64,000 nucleotides of DNA from Doryteuthis pealeii (Eukaryota; Mollusca; Cephalopoda; Myopsida; Loliginidae). The notes below the pieces were generated by a model, which saw nothing but the letters and a program-made list of their open reading frames with translations, had not been told where the DNA came from and did no database searches. Shown piece by piece: positions 31,728 through 43,365 of this stretch. Every line of letters starts with the position of its first letter. Positions within the stretch are counted from its first letter, which is position 1. The stretch lies in the NCBI GenBank assembly GCA_023376005.1, contig CM042142.1, forward strand, positions 46,370,987 through 46,434,986, given 5' to 3'. A program made the position numbers and the translations under genes.

Positions 31728-32606
31728 TGAGGGTAATCCCTAACGTAAGATCTCCAATGTGCTGCAAATGCAGGGAAACTGTTTGTGCAGCTGCCCCTGC
31801 ATGCATCTTGCTGCCATGCTCAGTATTGGCTTGGCAGTTGTTTCTGCATAGAGTTCCTGATTGACGGTATGGCCAAGTGTAAAGTTTGCACAATTATTTG
31901 GTTTTAGATTGCAAACGGCATTAAAGCACTGAAATTCATTGCCAATTAACAAAGCGTATAGTGAGTCATGTATGGATGTCAAAAAGGTCTGCAAGTAGTG
32001 TCGGGAGTTTGCAAAATGACAAGGTACAAGATTTCCTCAATGACATAGTCATACAAACTGCCACAGATCCTAGAAAAATGCATGAACCAAAATGACAATT
32101 ATGTAGGAAAATAGATATATGTTCAAACTTTAAAATTATGTAAACATCATCTATACATATATAAAGGGCAATTGTGTGTATGTGTATGTCCGGAGGAAAT
32201 GTTGAAAATAAAACAATTAATGACAAAGTAAATATATATAAACATTCATTATCATCATCATTTTGAGCAAAAATAATGAAGATTTGATTTATATTCATGA
32301 AGTTAATCAAAAAATAAAATTTAAATGATAACAGCATGGAATTTTTTTTTTTGTATTTAATGTTGTAAATAGTAGACATTTTTCTTTTCAGAGTGGCTGG
32401 ATCATCGCAAGGCTTTTTTTTACGTGGGGATTTTAATGGAACATCCTGTGGGAAAGCAACTCACGATTCAGTAATAATGGATCTATGAGACTAAAATTTT
32501 AACCCCCCCTCTCTACCCAGGTGATGCTGGGTAGCTGCTTCTAGTTGACAATAAACAAATGTTTCTGTGATTTCTAAATATTTTGGAGCATTTTGGGATT
32601 ACCCTT
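31728..32606. mobile_element. TIR element containing a G copy
   Basis: TGAGGGTAATCCC (31728-31740) and GGGATTACCCTTG (32595-32607) are inverse ends, and TATAT flanks both. Inside, 31740-31994 on the minus strand is an 84-codon open frame (peptide includes NEFQCFNAVCNLKPNNCAN) that may be transposase debris; I do not recognise it. The right half is a repeat G copy. Confidence 0.55.
32147..32545 (-). repeat. Repeat G copy, reverse
   Basis: From CTATACATATATAAAGGGC to GATGCTGGGTAGCTGCTTCT. Lies within the TIR element above. Confidence 0.75.
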
Positions 32607-32999
32607 GTATATGGGTTGACTCTTGATTTATCGTCATGGAAACATTAAATTTTGAAGACCTAATTTTAAGCAAGAAACTAGTTTTGACTTATATATGAAT
32701 AATTGAGATATAAGTTGAATGGTTCCCGTAGGGAGTTAGAATAATTTGATTTACTGTCAAGTGCTTTAATTTCATTTTTAAAGGGTCAGAAAACAAACAG
32801 CAATGAAGTTATAAAAAAAAAAAAAAATTAAAAAAGGGAAGGGAGCATTAGAGCAATTTTTTCCCCTCATTATCAAATTCCATTGGGTAGAGACATTAAT
32901 AAATCATTGCTCATAAATAAATACACTCCTACCAATTTTTTTATAAAAAATTAATTTTCTTTTAAAGTAAAAATACCAGGATTTTATTATTTCGAGGTT

Positions 33000-33110
33000 T
33001 AGTTTGTTTGGTTATTTAATGACATATCAACCTTCATGGGTTATTTAATGCCAAAGCTTTCCTCGTAGAAGAACAGTAGTGATACTATTTAACCCATAGC
33101 TGGCAATATC
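33000..33110 (-). repeat. Retroposon C tail fragment
   Basis: GTTTGGTTATTTAATGACAT, ATCAACCTTCATGGG and TTATTTAATGCCAAAG. Confidence 0.65.
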
Positions 33111-33293
33111 TTTCAAAAATTTATTTTTTACACTGCCCAGAGGTTGTTTTTGTTCTTGCTAGTAACAAAGATGAAGACATCAATAAAAAAAATCCAAATA
33201 ATACAATTAATTTTTTCCTTATTTTATTAATTAGGAAAAGATTGTTTCTACAAAAATTCTATGAAAAGGGTTGTATTTCTTTGGTAATTCGAT

Positions 33294-33825
33294 ACGGTTT
33301 GGTTTGTTTTGTTTTATGGCATATCAACCTCGGGTCATTTAATGCCAACTAAGTTTTGAAATAAATTAATTCTTAAGGGATAATCAATTTTTTTTTAAAC
33401 TCATGTTTTTCTATTTAACCAATAGATGGGACTCTAACAGTTACTAAGACCTCAGGTCAAAGTGGTCCAGGGAGCATTTCCCAAACCTCCAACACTGCAA
33501 CCTCACAATCAGTTTAACATCATTCCCAGGATATGAAGACCATTAACCAACGCCTTCTCGCATATATATGATAAAAAGGGTTGGGGTTTGCCATAAGGGC
33601 AATTGGGTTGGGACGATTATATAGGTGCTCGGGCTTTACATGGCCAGCCGATTAATCAGAGGGGGCCCTCCCAACTGCCTGTCTAGCCTAAGTAAGAGTC
33701 TAAGTGTTGCATGACAAATTCGATATATAGTTATTGACTGATGAGTTTGGTTTGTTTGTTAATGGCATATCAACCTCAGTTGGTCATTTAATGCCAATAA
33801 AGTTTTGAAATAAATTCATTCTTTC
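33294..33825 (-). repeat. Retroposon C copy plus tail fragment
   Basis: 33294-33712 runs from the tail GTTTGGTTTGTTTTG to the CTAAGTAAGAGTC block. A second tail (TTTGGTTTGTTTGTTAATGG) follows at 33749-33825. Confidence 0.8.
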
Positions 33826-33876
33826 AGTCCATTGGGAGTTGACTGATGAGTACTTAGTGAAAAAGTCAAAGAAATT

Positions 33877-34117
33877 GGACCAAGTTACCTTTAAGCACCC
33901 CAGGGGCAACCTGGATTCAGAGGGACATGTTTCGCTTTGCACCGTCAACATCTAGTTGTTTGTTAGAGTTAGGGTTAGCAGTTAGTTTTATAATTTAAAA
34001 AAAAAAAAATGCGTCTAAAAAATCATTTAGTAACAAACAACCGGATGTTGACGGTGCAAAGCGAAACATGTCCCTCTGAATCCAGGTTGCCCCTGGGGTG
34101 CTTAAAGTAACTTGGTT
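33877..34117. mobile_element. Foldback element D, copy 2
   Basis: Same arms as 22831-23062 (GGACCAAGTTACCTTTAAGC and inverse). The spacer (GTTAGAGTTAGGGTTAGC) runs opposite to that of copy 1, so either the element or its spacer is inverted between copies. Confidence 0.85.
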
Positions 34118-34857
34118 CAAGAAATTTTTAATAACAAACTTGAAATTTTTCATTCTTTTTTTTTTTTTTTTTTCACTAGAAAGAAACGACATTTTGAAAA
34201 TGCTCCACAATCATAGCACACATCCAAAAATTGAAAAAGGATTTTCTCTGGCCATATTTCTTTTCTGGACGGTTGTCAACACAGCGTTTAGTCAGTCCAG
34301 TCCAGTGGACAGAGGTCTTCAAAATAGGTAAACTTGAAAACTATGATGGAATTGCCTCTGACAGCTGAGCACAAGAAGTGAGTCGGTGTGGACAGTTACT
34401 TTGCTCCATCAGAGCAAATTATACGAAAGCTGCTCAAAGTTCCTTGTTTATTCTACAAGTCTAAAAGTAAACTGTTTACAAAGAGGATTTCAGGGTGAAA
34501 GCTCAGTGGGTAACCGGCAGGACTGAAGGTCACCAAGAGTTCAAAATCAAAAGAACTAAAAATAAAATTTTTATTTAAAAAAAAAAAAGTTTTCTAAAAA
34601 TTGACAATCTACATATTAACTCTTAACGTCCTATACTGCCTCATTCCACACGGCCGGAAGTCATATTCATTTTCTACCCCAAATGATAGCCTTTGTTTAA
34701 ATGTAATATTAAACATATCTAGAAGTCTTTGATTTAAGGGAAATAACAGGTAACTTTAAATGAAAAAGCCATTTTTAGCCATTTTTGATAAATGGTAAAA
34801 GGAATTGGGCTCTGGACTTAGAAAATTCACAACAGGATGTTAAGAGTTAATACTCAT
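34118..34857. other. Unclassified DNA
   Basis: No gene or repeat match. Poly-T at 34156-34172 and poly-A at 34577-34588. Confidence 0.5.
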
Positions 34858-35072
34858 GGAGCGCGTGGTGGAATAATTACTGTCATTGGAAATGGACACT
34901 GTGACACGAGTTCAAATCCTGGACAAGGTTGTTTGCATTTCACATAGCGCTAATACCCATGGTAAAGGTATGAACCAACTATCCTCCCTCCAGTTATGGG
35001 TAAATAGTAGGGTAGACTGGGTTTTGTAACCTTGGTATGATAATCGGTCTAGAAGGAATACTGAATTCAAAC
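34858..35072 (+). repeat. SINE B with complete head
   Basis: Head GCGCGTGGTGGAATAATTAC with B box CGAGTTCAAATCC at 34908-34920, then CATTTCACATAGCGCTAATA and AGTAGGGTAGACTGGG. The tail is truncated at CTGAATTCAAACC. Confidence 0.85.
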
Positions 35073-35109
35073 CAAAAGGGCTCTCTTCTCTTTAGTCAAA
35101 ATGACATTG

Positions 35110-35166
35110 AGAGCTCCTCCTCCTGAACTGAACCCATAGTGAATGGGTTGGGTAAATACGTACATT
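35110..35166 (+). repeat. SINE J tail fragment
   Basis: CATAGTGAATGGGTTGGGTA then AATACGTACATTTCTG, as at 20700-20748. Confidence 0.5.
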
Positions 35167-35212
35167 TCTGCATATTAGAATATGTCCTTATGGGTTATTT
35201 AATGCCAAAATT

Positions 35213-36045
35213 TGATTTATTTGGAGTGTGAGTAGGTTGGTGTTTAATCACATATCAACACTTGTGGGTTATTTAATGCCATTTTTTGTTTTGTTTTGTA
35301 ATATGATTAATAAACCGATAAAAATAAGTTTTGATAAATTTTCCATTTACTTCATCTGTACTAAGTGGTAAAATAATTTTGATATTGGTCGTTATTTTGT
35401 TTAATGGCATATCAACTCTCGAGGGCTATCTAAAACTAACTCTATATATATATATATATATATATGCAAACAAATAGTTTGTAAAATATTTTTGGTTTGG
35501 TATTATAAACTGGTGATTGACCCTCAACTACAACCTATAGGATAAAAAGGGTTGGGTATTTGGAATAAGAGCAATTTAAAGACTACAGCTGGGACTTAAT
35601 CCTGTAGGCACTAGGGCTTGACATGACCAGCCAATTGATCGAATCATGCCACTCTGACTGCCCAAGTAAGGGTCAAAATGGAGTTGCATGTCACATGAGC
35701 ACTTAGTACCCGGTATTTACCTCGTAACCCACGTGTAAGGGTTAGGCACAAGGCCCTATTAATGTGGGACCACCCTTGAAACGATTCTCATGGTGTGGCG
35801 GGTGCACAAAATGCATTGATACAGTCAGCATTTCCCCTCAAGGGGGGTGCCTCAGGCACTGGGAAATAAACCCAGCCCTACCCCTTTAAATTGAGGGGAC
35901 AGGTGTTGCCTGGGGCATCCAGTGGCCGAAGCTCACTGGACCCCCGGCTTGACTGGAAACCAGAGTTGGGTCCCATTGGGTGAGGAGCCTTACCCCTTGC
36001 AGAGGTCGGTTAGTGTATTCTTCTACAGCCTCAGCCAACAGGGCA
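35213..36045 (-). repeat. Retroposon C copies, one split by repeat E
   Basis: Tail pieces at 35213-35290 and 35395; a body piece with GATAAAAAGGGTTGGG and GACATGACCAGCCAATTGAT (35535-35700); then repeat E; then the 5' end GGTCCCATTGGG..CCTTGCAGAGG (35960-36045). Confidence 0.7.
35705..35935 (+). repeat. Repeat E, most complete copy
   Basis: GGTATTTACCTCGTAACCC, ATGTGGGACCACCC, GGGGTGCCTCAGGCACTGGG and CATCCAGTGGCCGAAGC. Sits inside a C copy, so it inserted there. Class unknown. Confidence 0.65.
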
Positions 36046-36461
36046 GGATTCATTTGAAAATATTTGTAATCATCTCTATTTTACAATTTTCGATAGCACT
36101 TTTTCTTTTACTTTTTGTTTTGTCTACAATAATTTATTTAGATCAGAGCTTCTCAAACTTTACTTGATGCACACCTCGGATCCAAATTTAATTTCCATTC
36201 ACCTTAAAAAAAAATTAAGTCACAAAATATAACTAATTTACCAGTACTTAATGAAATTTACATGAGAAAAGTAGTATAAACTGTAACTGCAAACGCGCCT
36301 TTTAATTCTTGAATTATTTTTTTTAATGGAAAGGATAGGTTTGGTGGTTCACTAAGGAGATCATGTATATAAGCTTGCAGGTTTGTGAGTTTGAGCTGCA
36401 AATCAAAATGTTCTATGTTATTTAGTAAATAATTGTATGAAAAAATAATATATAATATATA

Positions 36462-36645
36462 TTTACCAACTTCTCTGCACGACACAAGGTCAATTTCTTA
36501 AGCGGAGTTCAACGGGTTTGAATTCAGAGTTTTCCTTCTCTTAGACCGGTTGCCTAACCAAGGCTAAAGAACCCAGTCTGCCCTACTATTTATCCATAGC
36601 TGGAGGAGAATAGGATTCATACCTTCCCAAGGGTATTAGCGCTAA
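36462..36645 (-). repeat. SINE B fragment
   Basis: ACGACACAAGGTCAATTTC to GGGTATTAGCGCTAAGC; head missing. Confidence 0.8.
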
Positions 36646-36689
36646 GCATCCACAAAATAGCAGCTGTACACACACTTGCCTCCTATTTC

Positions 36690-36895
36690 ACAAACTGTCC
36701 AAATAAAATAAACAAGACATGTTGGGCACTTTTGGAGAAGTTGAGATAAACTCTTAAGTGAAGTTCTTTTGTGGCCTCCCATACATGAACACACCAGTAT
36801 TAGTCGACCAGCAAAGGGTTACATTCATCAGCTCTGTATGGACACAGGTGCTGTCTAGAAGACCTGCCTAGAATGATGGCTGATAGGATGATAGT
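36690..36895 (+). pseudogene. LINE tail L1, broken
   Basis: Reads PPISQTVQI, TRHVGHFWRS, SEVLLWPPIHEHTSISRPA, KGYIHQLCMDTGAV across at least two frames, the C-terminal domain of the L1-type reverse transcriptase also seen at 25536, 46833 and 57930. Only about 65 codons of tail remain. Confidence 0.75.
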
Positions 36896-37073
36896 GTGTG
36901 TGTATATACATATAATGATTGATAATGGTTCAGAAGGGAAATGAAAGTACTTGGTCTACAAATGTTTTCTTTTGGACAAATCATCAATTCTTTCATGATG
37001 ATAATGTTAAAGAAATGGAAGAACACCAAAACAATAAGGATTCCATCATTTTTAACCAAATCTGAATATATAT

Positions 37074-37261
37074 ATGTGGAATTAAACAAAGGCAGGTCTC
37101 CTGTTTAACGATTTTATTGGTGATCTTTTCAAGCTTTCTGGCCAATTTTTTTATATTTGGATCCAATTCCATCCAAATATAAAAAAGTTGGTCAGAAAGC
37201 TTGAAAAAAATCACCAATGAAATCGTTAAACAGGAGACCTGCCATTAGTTTAATTCCACAT
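37074..37261. mobile_element. 188-bp foldback element
   Basis: ATGTGGAATTAAAC... and ...GTTTAATTCCACAT are the ends of two arms of about 85-90 bp (both contain GGCAGGTCTCCTGTTTAACG or its inverse) meeting near TTTGGATCCAATTCCATCC. Arms differ by a few bases. Single copy in the window. Confidence 0.85.
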
Positions 37262-37482
37262 GTATAAATGAAAGAATGCTGCCCAAATACACACATACAC
37301 AAATTAGATACATTTGAGAATGTATATATGTGGCCATTTTCTTAATTCTAGCTTCATGTATGCTGATGTTTAATAAAAAGGATCAGAACAATAAAGAACA
37401 CGGGAAAGATGCCATAACAAATATGTGATAGGAATGGAGAGATGGGGGAAAAAAAAAAAAAAAAAAAAGGGCTCTCCAGAAT

Positions 37483-37526
<44 letters not shown>

Positions 37527-38399
37527 AAAGAAAAAAAAAAAGGGTCTGAATGAGCAAGCAGAGAAAATAAATAAATTAAAAAAAAGAAAATCTATTTGTT
37601 TTATTCTGCCATAGCATCTTTCAACAAAAGCAGCAACTGAACAAACTAGAATTGGTCATGTGAAATAAGATGCAAGGCAAAAAAAAAAAAAAAATGCAGA
37701 TTTATGCAAAAGCAATGCATGTCTTTGTCTTTGCATAAGATTTATTAAGTGGTAGAGCAGCTGGTAGAGATAAGTTGGCTTCTTGAAGTAAAAAGGGATA
37801 TGAGTTTGAATCTTGCCTGCAGCTTATTCTATATATCTAATCTGTGCTGTTTACATATGACCATCGACCTGTAATTATTATAAAATAAATACTAGTCCAA
37901 AATTAATAATTCATGAGACAAGGCTTCATCTAAAACAGTAGTTCTTAAAAGGGGGCCGAATGGCTCCTCAGGTACCAAATAACATTTTTTTTTCATCCAA
38001 GTGAGTAAAAAGTACTTAATTATAAAAATACACTAAGATTTTTAAACATCAAAATCACAGAGTAAAATAGGAATCAAAGGAGTCCAGGAATCAACTAAAT
38101 TACAGCTCATAACTTAGAAAACTCGCAAGTCAAAGTAGCACTGTATACACATTAAAATACAAGTAAACCTGGGTGCATGAGAGAGAGAGTGGAATATATA
38201 TATGTGTGTATATATATATATATATATACACACATACATATATGCTTCCCACTCCCATGGTTGAGCACTGTGGGGGGACATTAATTAACTTCACCGTTTG
38301 GTATTAGCCGTGACCCATCTGTTTACAGATTAGAGTTCTCTGGTGATTGTAAAAACATACCATCGTAAAGTATGTAGCAATTAATTGTTCACCCTAGAC
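37262..38399. other. AT-rich DNA with poly-A blocks
   Basis: Long A runs at 37449-37468, 37488-37524 and 37679-37694, and (TA)n/(CA)n at 38196-38236. No gene. Confidence 0.6.
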
Positions 38400-38546
38400 T
38401 AACGGCCCGCTGATAGCCGCAAGGGTAAGGAACTTAGCAGACAAAAATTCTGTCGGGTTTCGATCCCGGCTAGAGTAGCTATTAAAATGTCGAGCCGCAC
38501 TGATGAGAAGTAAACTTCGAAACATGTGCCTGTGGATGACTGATAT
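38400..38546 (+). repeat. tRNA-derived element with ribozyme-like tail
   Basis: tRNA-like head with A-box-like TAGCCGCAAGGGTAAGG (38413-38429) and B box GGTTTCGATCCCGG (38456-38469); a CAGA/TCTG anticodon-like stem lies between. It is followed by the hammerhead-like motif at 38487-38527 and a (TA)n run. Only copy of this SINE type in the window. Confidence 0.65.
38487..38527 (+). ncRNA. Hammerhead-ribozyme-like motif
   Basis: CTGATGA (38500-38506), a 4-bp stem GAAG-TAAA-CTTC (38507-38518) and GAAAC (38519-38523) match the conserved core and helix II. ATGT (38487-38490) can pair with ACAT (38522-38525) as helix III, placing a cleavable GTC at 38489-38491. Helix I (38492-38499) does not form a hairpin, so activity is doubtful. 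Hammerheads are known in Penelope-like elements and retrozymes. Confidence 0.4.
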
Positions 38547-38556
38547 ATATATATAT

Positions 38557-38594
<38 letters not shown>

Positions 38595-38647
38595 GAGATT
38601 AATTAGTACATATGATTAATTATTCTTAATAATTTACACATAATTAA

Positions 38648-38888
38648 GGGCTGGGTTAGCTCAGTCAGTAGAGTGTTCGGCTAGAAACCACAAGGTTCCT
38701 AGTTTGATACCGGCCCTCGCCAACTCAGCGTATGAGTAGCACAGGGATCTGTGTGGTAAAGTAAGGAGGTAATGGTAGGTGTGGCTCCACCTCAGACAAA
38801 AAAAAATTTCCTTGGTCTAGCACCAGTGAAAAGGGGACAGACTCCCTCGCTGATACCGACTTTAGGCCACCCCGACGACTTTACTTAT
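38648..38888 (+). repeat. SINE A, full length
   Basis: Head GGGCTGGGTTAGCTCAGTCA, B box AGTTTGATACC, body CCTCGCCAACTCAGCGTAT, tail CCCCGACGACTTTACTTA. Confidence 0.9.
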
Positions 38889-38957
38889 ATGGCATCAAGT
38901 ATTCCTATCATTTGACACATAGATTTGACCCTAACAGGTATTACCACTTCGAGGCCC

Positions 38958-39368
38958 GCTACGATCAATCGGCTAGTCACGTAAAGCCCTAGCACCTATA
39001 TGATTGCCCCAACCCTATTGCCCTTATGGAAACCCCCAACCCTTTTTATCATATGGGTGCTAGAAGGCAGTGGCTGTAGGTCTACATATCCTGGGAATGA
39101 CGTTAAACTATCTGATAGTGAGGTTTCAGTTCTGGAGGTTTGGGGAATGTGGAGCACCCCTTCATCACCATTGGTCCCTGGTCCACTCTGACCCGGAGTG
39201 GTAGTAGCTGTTAAGGTCCCATCTATGGGTTAAATCGAAAAATGTATTCTAAAAAAAAAAAAAAAAAATTGAGTATCCATTAAGAATGACTTTATTTCAA
39301 AACTTTATTGGCATTAAATGACTCACTGAGGTTGATATGCCGTAAAATAAAACAAACCAAACCAAAAA
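38958..39368 (+). repeat. Retroposon C copy
   Basis: Sense-strand C from GATCAATCGGCTAGTCACG to the tail GGTTGATATGCCGTAAAATA then AAACAAACC. 5' truncated. The A-rich tail ends it, as expected of reverse-transcribed DNA. Confidence 0.85.
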
Positions 39369-40282
39369 CTACCACCTCGAGTTTAAGTAGACCTGGGAGT
39401 AATGTCAATGAGGGGAAATCAATACATGTACAGGTCACAAATAAAGGTCTTTCAACAGAAGTCAAATGCCATGCACATACTGTCCCTAGGAAAAAATTAG
39501 TATAATCCTTTAGGATGTAACAAACTTATTTCTTACATATGTGGATATATGTATACATACACTAACATGAATGTGTGTATACACGCTTGTCTATTTTATA
39601 TAGCCGTGTGCATATCTATACAAGACTTTGTGTGTGTGTGTGTGTGTGTACTTGAGTTTTGTTATTGTTTTCAGCCTCTTGGCTTTGAGTGTTAAGAGTT
39701 GGGTGGGTGAGGTGCCCTGTCATTCATGAAATGTCTCCACAAACACCTGGATGATTCTATCATGGTTTTGAGGCGGCACGCTTTGATGATAAATGCTGCC
39801 ACGACAATAACATTGACAGCACCCTTCCCCTCCCCCATAGCCGCCATCAACATCACCAATAACAACCCCCTCTTTTTCAACTCCTAACAGGTCGGTCGGG
39901 TGGAGCCGAGGGTAGGCAGCGTTTGACATATGGGCTCAAAAAGACAAGTTTAGTTAATAATATTAGGATCAATGAAAGTCAGTGTGTGTGAAGAGGTGCG
40001 ATCATCTTGGGCGTCAGAGCTGCACGGTCGTGAAAGGCAAAGACAAGGCGTGGTGATGTGAGACAAAAAGAATTGCTGGTAATGATGTCGATTGAAAAGG
40101 GAGACAACAATGCGGACAAGTGTACAGGATAGGTGAGTGGGTGACTGTTTACAGAAAAAGTTGCAAGCCAAAATAATTGCAGCAGCGACAAGTAAAGAAT
40201 AAAAAAGAGTTGGAATAAAGGGGCGTTGGGCCTGGAGCAAAGGGAGTTAATCTTACTGCAAGTGTTTATCACACTCGGAAAA
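39369..40282. other. Unclassified DNA, (GT)n run
   Basis: (GT)n at 39630-39649. The stretch 39660-40240 is less AT-rich and unlike the repeats, but no exon with splice signals is supported. Confidence 0.4.
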
Positions 40283-40319
40283 AAAAAAAAAAAAAAAAAA
40301 AAAAGAATGAGGGAGAAAG

Positions 40320-40358
<39 letters not shown>

Positions 40359-41090
40359 GACAAATTAGGAAAAAGATAGAGAAAGACAAGGCAAGGAGAA
40401 AGAGGAAAGGCAAGAGCGGAAAAAGAAAGAAGACAATCCAAAAAGAGTAGGATAAAGCATGGGGAGAGAGAGAAGGGACAAATTAGGGGAGAGAGAGGAA
40501 GAAAAAAAGAAACTTAATCTACAGAGAGCATGCTAAAAAAAATCATATTGAGAGAGGGGGGAGGGAGAGAGAGGGAGAATGGAGAGGGGAAGAGAGAGGG
40601 GGGAGAGGGGAAAGGAGAAAGGAGGGGGAAAGCGGAGGGGAAGGGGAAAGGAGGAGGGGAGGAGGGAGAGGAGGAGAGGAGGGAGAGAGGGAGGAGGGAG
40701 AGGAGAGAGGGAGAGAGGAGAGGAGAGGAGAGGGAGAGGAGAGGGGAAAGGAGAGGGAGAGGAGGGGAAAGGAAGAGGAGGGGAGAAGGAAGGAGGGGAG
40801 AGGGGAAAGGAGAGGAGAGGGGAGGGAGGGAAAGGAGAGGAGAGGGAGAAGGAGGGGAGGGAGGAGGGGAGGGAGAGGAGGGAGGGGAGGCGGAGAGGAG
40901 GGGGAGGGGAGGGAGGAGGAGAGAGAGAGAAAGGTGTCAATTTAAAGAGAGTAGATAAAGCATGGAGAGAGAGAGAGGATGGACAAGTTCTGAAAAAATA
41001 GAAAAAGATATGGCAGAGAGAAAGCGGAAGAGAAAGACAACGGGAGAAAAAAAGAAATTTAATTCAAAGAGCGCAAAACAAAAAAGAAAG

Positions 41091-41142
<52 letters not shown>

Positions 41143-41470
41143 TCAATGCAAAGAGAGTAGGATAAAGCATGGAGAAAAAAAAAGATAATATGCAGAGGGA
41201 AAAGGAAAACATGGACAAGTTAGGAAAAAGATAGAAAAAAAACCCAATAAAAAAGGCAGGAAGAAAGAAGAAAGACAAGGTGAGAAAAAAAAAGAAAGAA
41301 GTTAATCCAAAGAAAGTGGAATACAGCATAGGGGAAAAAGAGATATGTAGATTTGCTGGGAGAATGCGACAAAGAGGAAAAGCAGGACCAAAACAAGAGA
41401 CAAAAAGAGAGAGAGAGAGAGAGAGGAAATCATAAGAAAAAAATCACAGATCAATATATATATACACAAC

Positions 41471-41517
<47 letters not shown>

Positions 41518-41656
41518 TGAATAGACTGCAACTGATAAACACAGCAAAATGCAACAATTGAGAGAGAGAGAAAGAAGTTGAAAAAACAACCTAATTCAAA
41601 GTAGGAGACTATAAGAGGAGTTGGAGTGGGTGGGGTAAAAATCAGAAGAGAGACAG

Positions 41657-41696
<40 letters not shown>

Positions 41697-41700
41697 ATAA
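40283..41700 (+). repeat. 1.4-kb polypurine tract
   Basis: Almost all A and G on the plus strand. It mixes (GA)n blocks (40327-40353, 41092-41138, 41403-41424, 41471-41514), G-rich GAGGGG DNA (40550-40935) and A runs. A degenerate larger unit recurs: GTAGGATAAAGCATGG at 40447, 40950 (GTAGATAAAGCATGG), 41157, and GTGGAATACAGCATAGG at 41318, each followed by GACAA.TTAGGAAAAAGATAG. All open frames here are translations of the repeat. Confidence 0.9.
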
Positions 41701-41749
41701 AAATAAAATAAATCAAGAATGAGGAAGGAGCTATCGGCATCAACACACA

Positions 41750-41784
<35 letters not shown>

Positions 41785-42229
41785 CCATTGATGATGTTAA
41801 TGAAATTCTTACTTCACAGAAAGATGCATTTACGAGTGAGAAAAATCATAAACAATCTCTGTGTTTTTTCAGTCTTTCTTGGCGCGGTTGCATATGCATG
41901 CAGCAGCCACAAGTGTTTTATATTTGTTCACTCACAGATTTCCATCATGCACTCTATTATTACCAATCGTCTTTTCTTTTTTTCTTTTATTTATTTTTAT
42001 TTAAAAAAGAAAAGAAAAAGAGTCATCCTTATTCTGGCTGTTGTTGTTTTCCGAGGTCCTTTTTATTTTTTTCGTCCCCAGAGAGTGTCACAATTTGACA
42101 AAAGATAGCTATAACCAAATTAATGCCTCTTTGAATGATAACAACCCAGCTAAGGCCTAATTACTTTTGTGCACTGACTTTGAAGTGGGTCCAATGAATG
42201 AATCAAGGCACGGGGGTGGGAGGCATCGT

Positions 42230-42262
<33 letters not shown>

Positions 42263-42556
42263 AAGACATTTCATCTGTACTGATAGATAAGTAAATAAAT
42301 AGAAAGGGTATCAGTGATCTACCAACTGAGACCAGACATTCCAGTGATGAGCTTCGGTTCAGAGAAGAGCACCGGGCAGGGTTGGGGAGGAGAGTTGGGC
42401 ATTTACATGGATGGCAGCCTGCAAACCAAAATAAAAGCAGCTGTTCATTAAAATCCTGCACCGAGAATGGTTGAGGGGGGGGTAGAAGGGTCTTCACAAT
42501 AAGGATAATGCAGGTAAACTAAATGGCGGGCTGATGAGCAGATGGCTCACAGATAA

Positions 42557-42605
<49 letters not shown>

Positions 42606-42952
42606 CCAAGAGAAAATCTGATTGAACGATACACCAATAAATACACAGATACTGTGTGACATGACGTGTATATGTATGCTCAAATGGGATAGCTCTGTGT
42701 TTCTTTGAGTAAAGCCATACTTATGTTTTTATCTAAGGTTCTGTAGAGAAGCAAAGCTACTGTCTTTCTAAAGATCACCAAGTAGAATTAACTGATTCCT
42801 CCATGCAAAATGGCAACAACGCTGGAACAATAACATCCAAAATAAACTTTTCTTAATCAAACTAACTTTGGGAAACTAGAAACCAGCGTTTAGAAAATCC
42901 AGAAAGGAACAGCTCATTCTAAAACAAACAGCATATGTCAATTTATTTTCTA
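41701..42952. other. Simple repeats and unclassified DNA
   Basis: Poly-A at 41753-41781, (GA)n at 42233-42257 and 42561-42604. A frame just after the poly-A (peptide IDDVNEILTSQKDAFTSEK, 41788-41845) looks protein-like but has no acceptor. Confidence 0.45.
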
Positions 42953-43365
42953 CTAGCAGCGGCTACTCGGCGGCGTCTGGGTAGAGGGATTTTTTAAAGT
43001 TAGTCCCCACAGATCCATTATTACTAAATCGGGAGTTGAATCCTGGTGGGATGCCCAATTTAAATCCTATGTAAAAAAAAATAGACCTTGCATTGATCCA
43101 GCTACTCTGAAAAGAAATGTTAATGTCTACTATCTAAAATATTAAATAAATAAAAAAATCCATGCTGTTATCATTTAAATTTTATTTTTTTAATTATCTT
43201 CATGAATATAAAACAAATCTCTTATTATATTTGCTCAAAAACCAAGCCCTGGTGATATTTAATGTGTATATATATTTACTTTGTCGTTAATTGTTTTATT
43301 TTCAAAGTTTCCTCCAGACATACATATACACACAACTGCCCTTATATATGTATAGATTTAATTTC
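42953..43365 (+). repeat. Repeat G copy
   Basis: ACTAGCAGCGGCTACTCGGC to TTATATATGTATAGAT. Confidence 0.8.

Noticed and set aside
40530..41001. Long overlapping open frames on both strands (up to 142 codons)
   Set aside because: They translate a GA-rich tract into Arg/Gly/Glu or Leu/Ser/Pro repeats; any polypurine tract lacks stop codons.
41788..41850. Frame with IDDVNEILTSQKDAFTSEK after a poly-A run
   Set aside because: Protein-like, but no pyrimidine tract or acceptor precedes it and only a weak GT follows. Could be a processed fragment; not enough to call.
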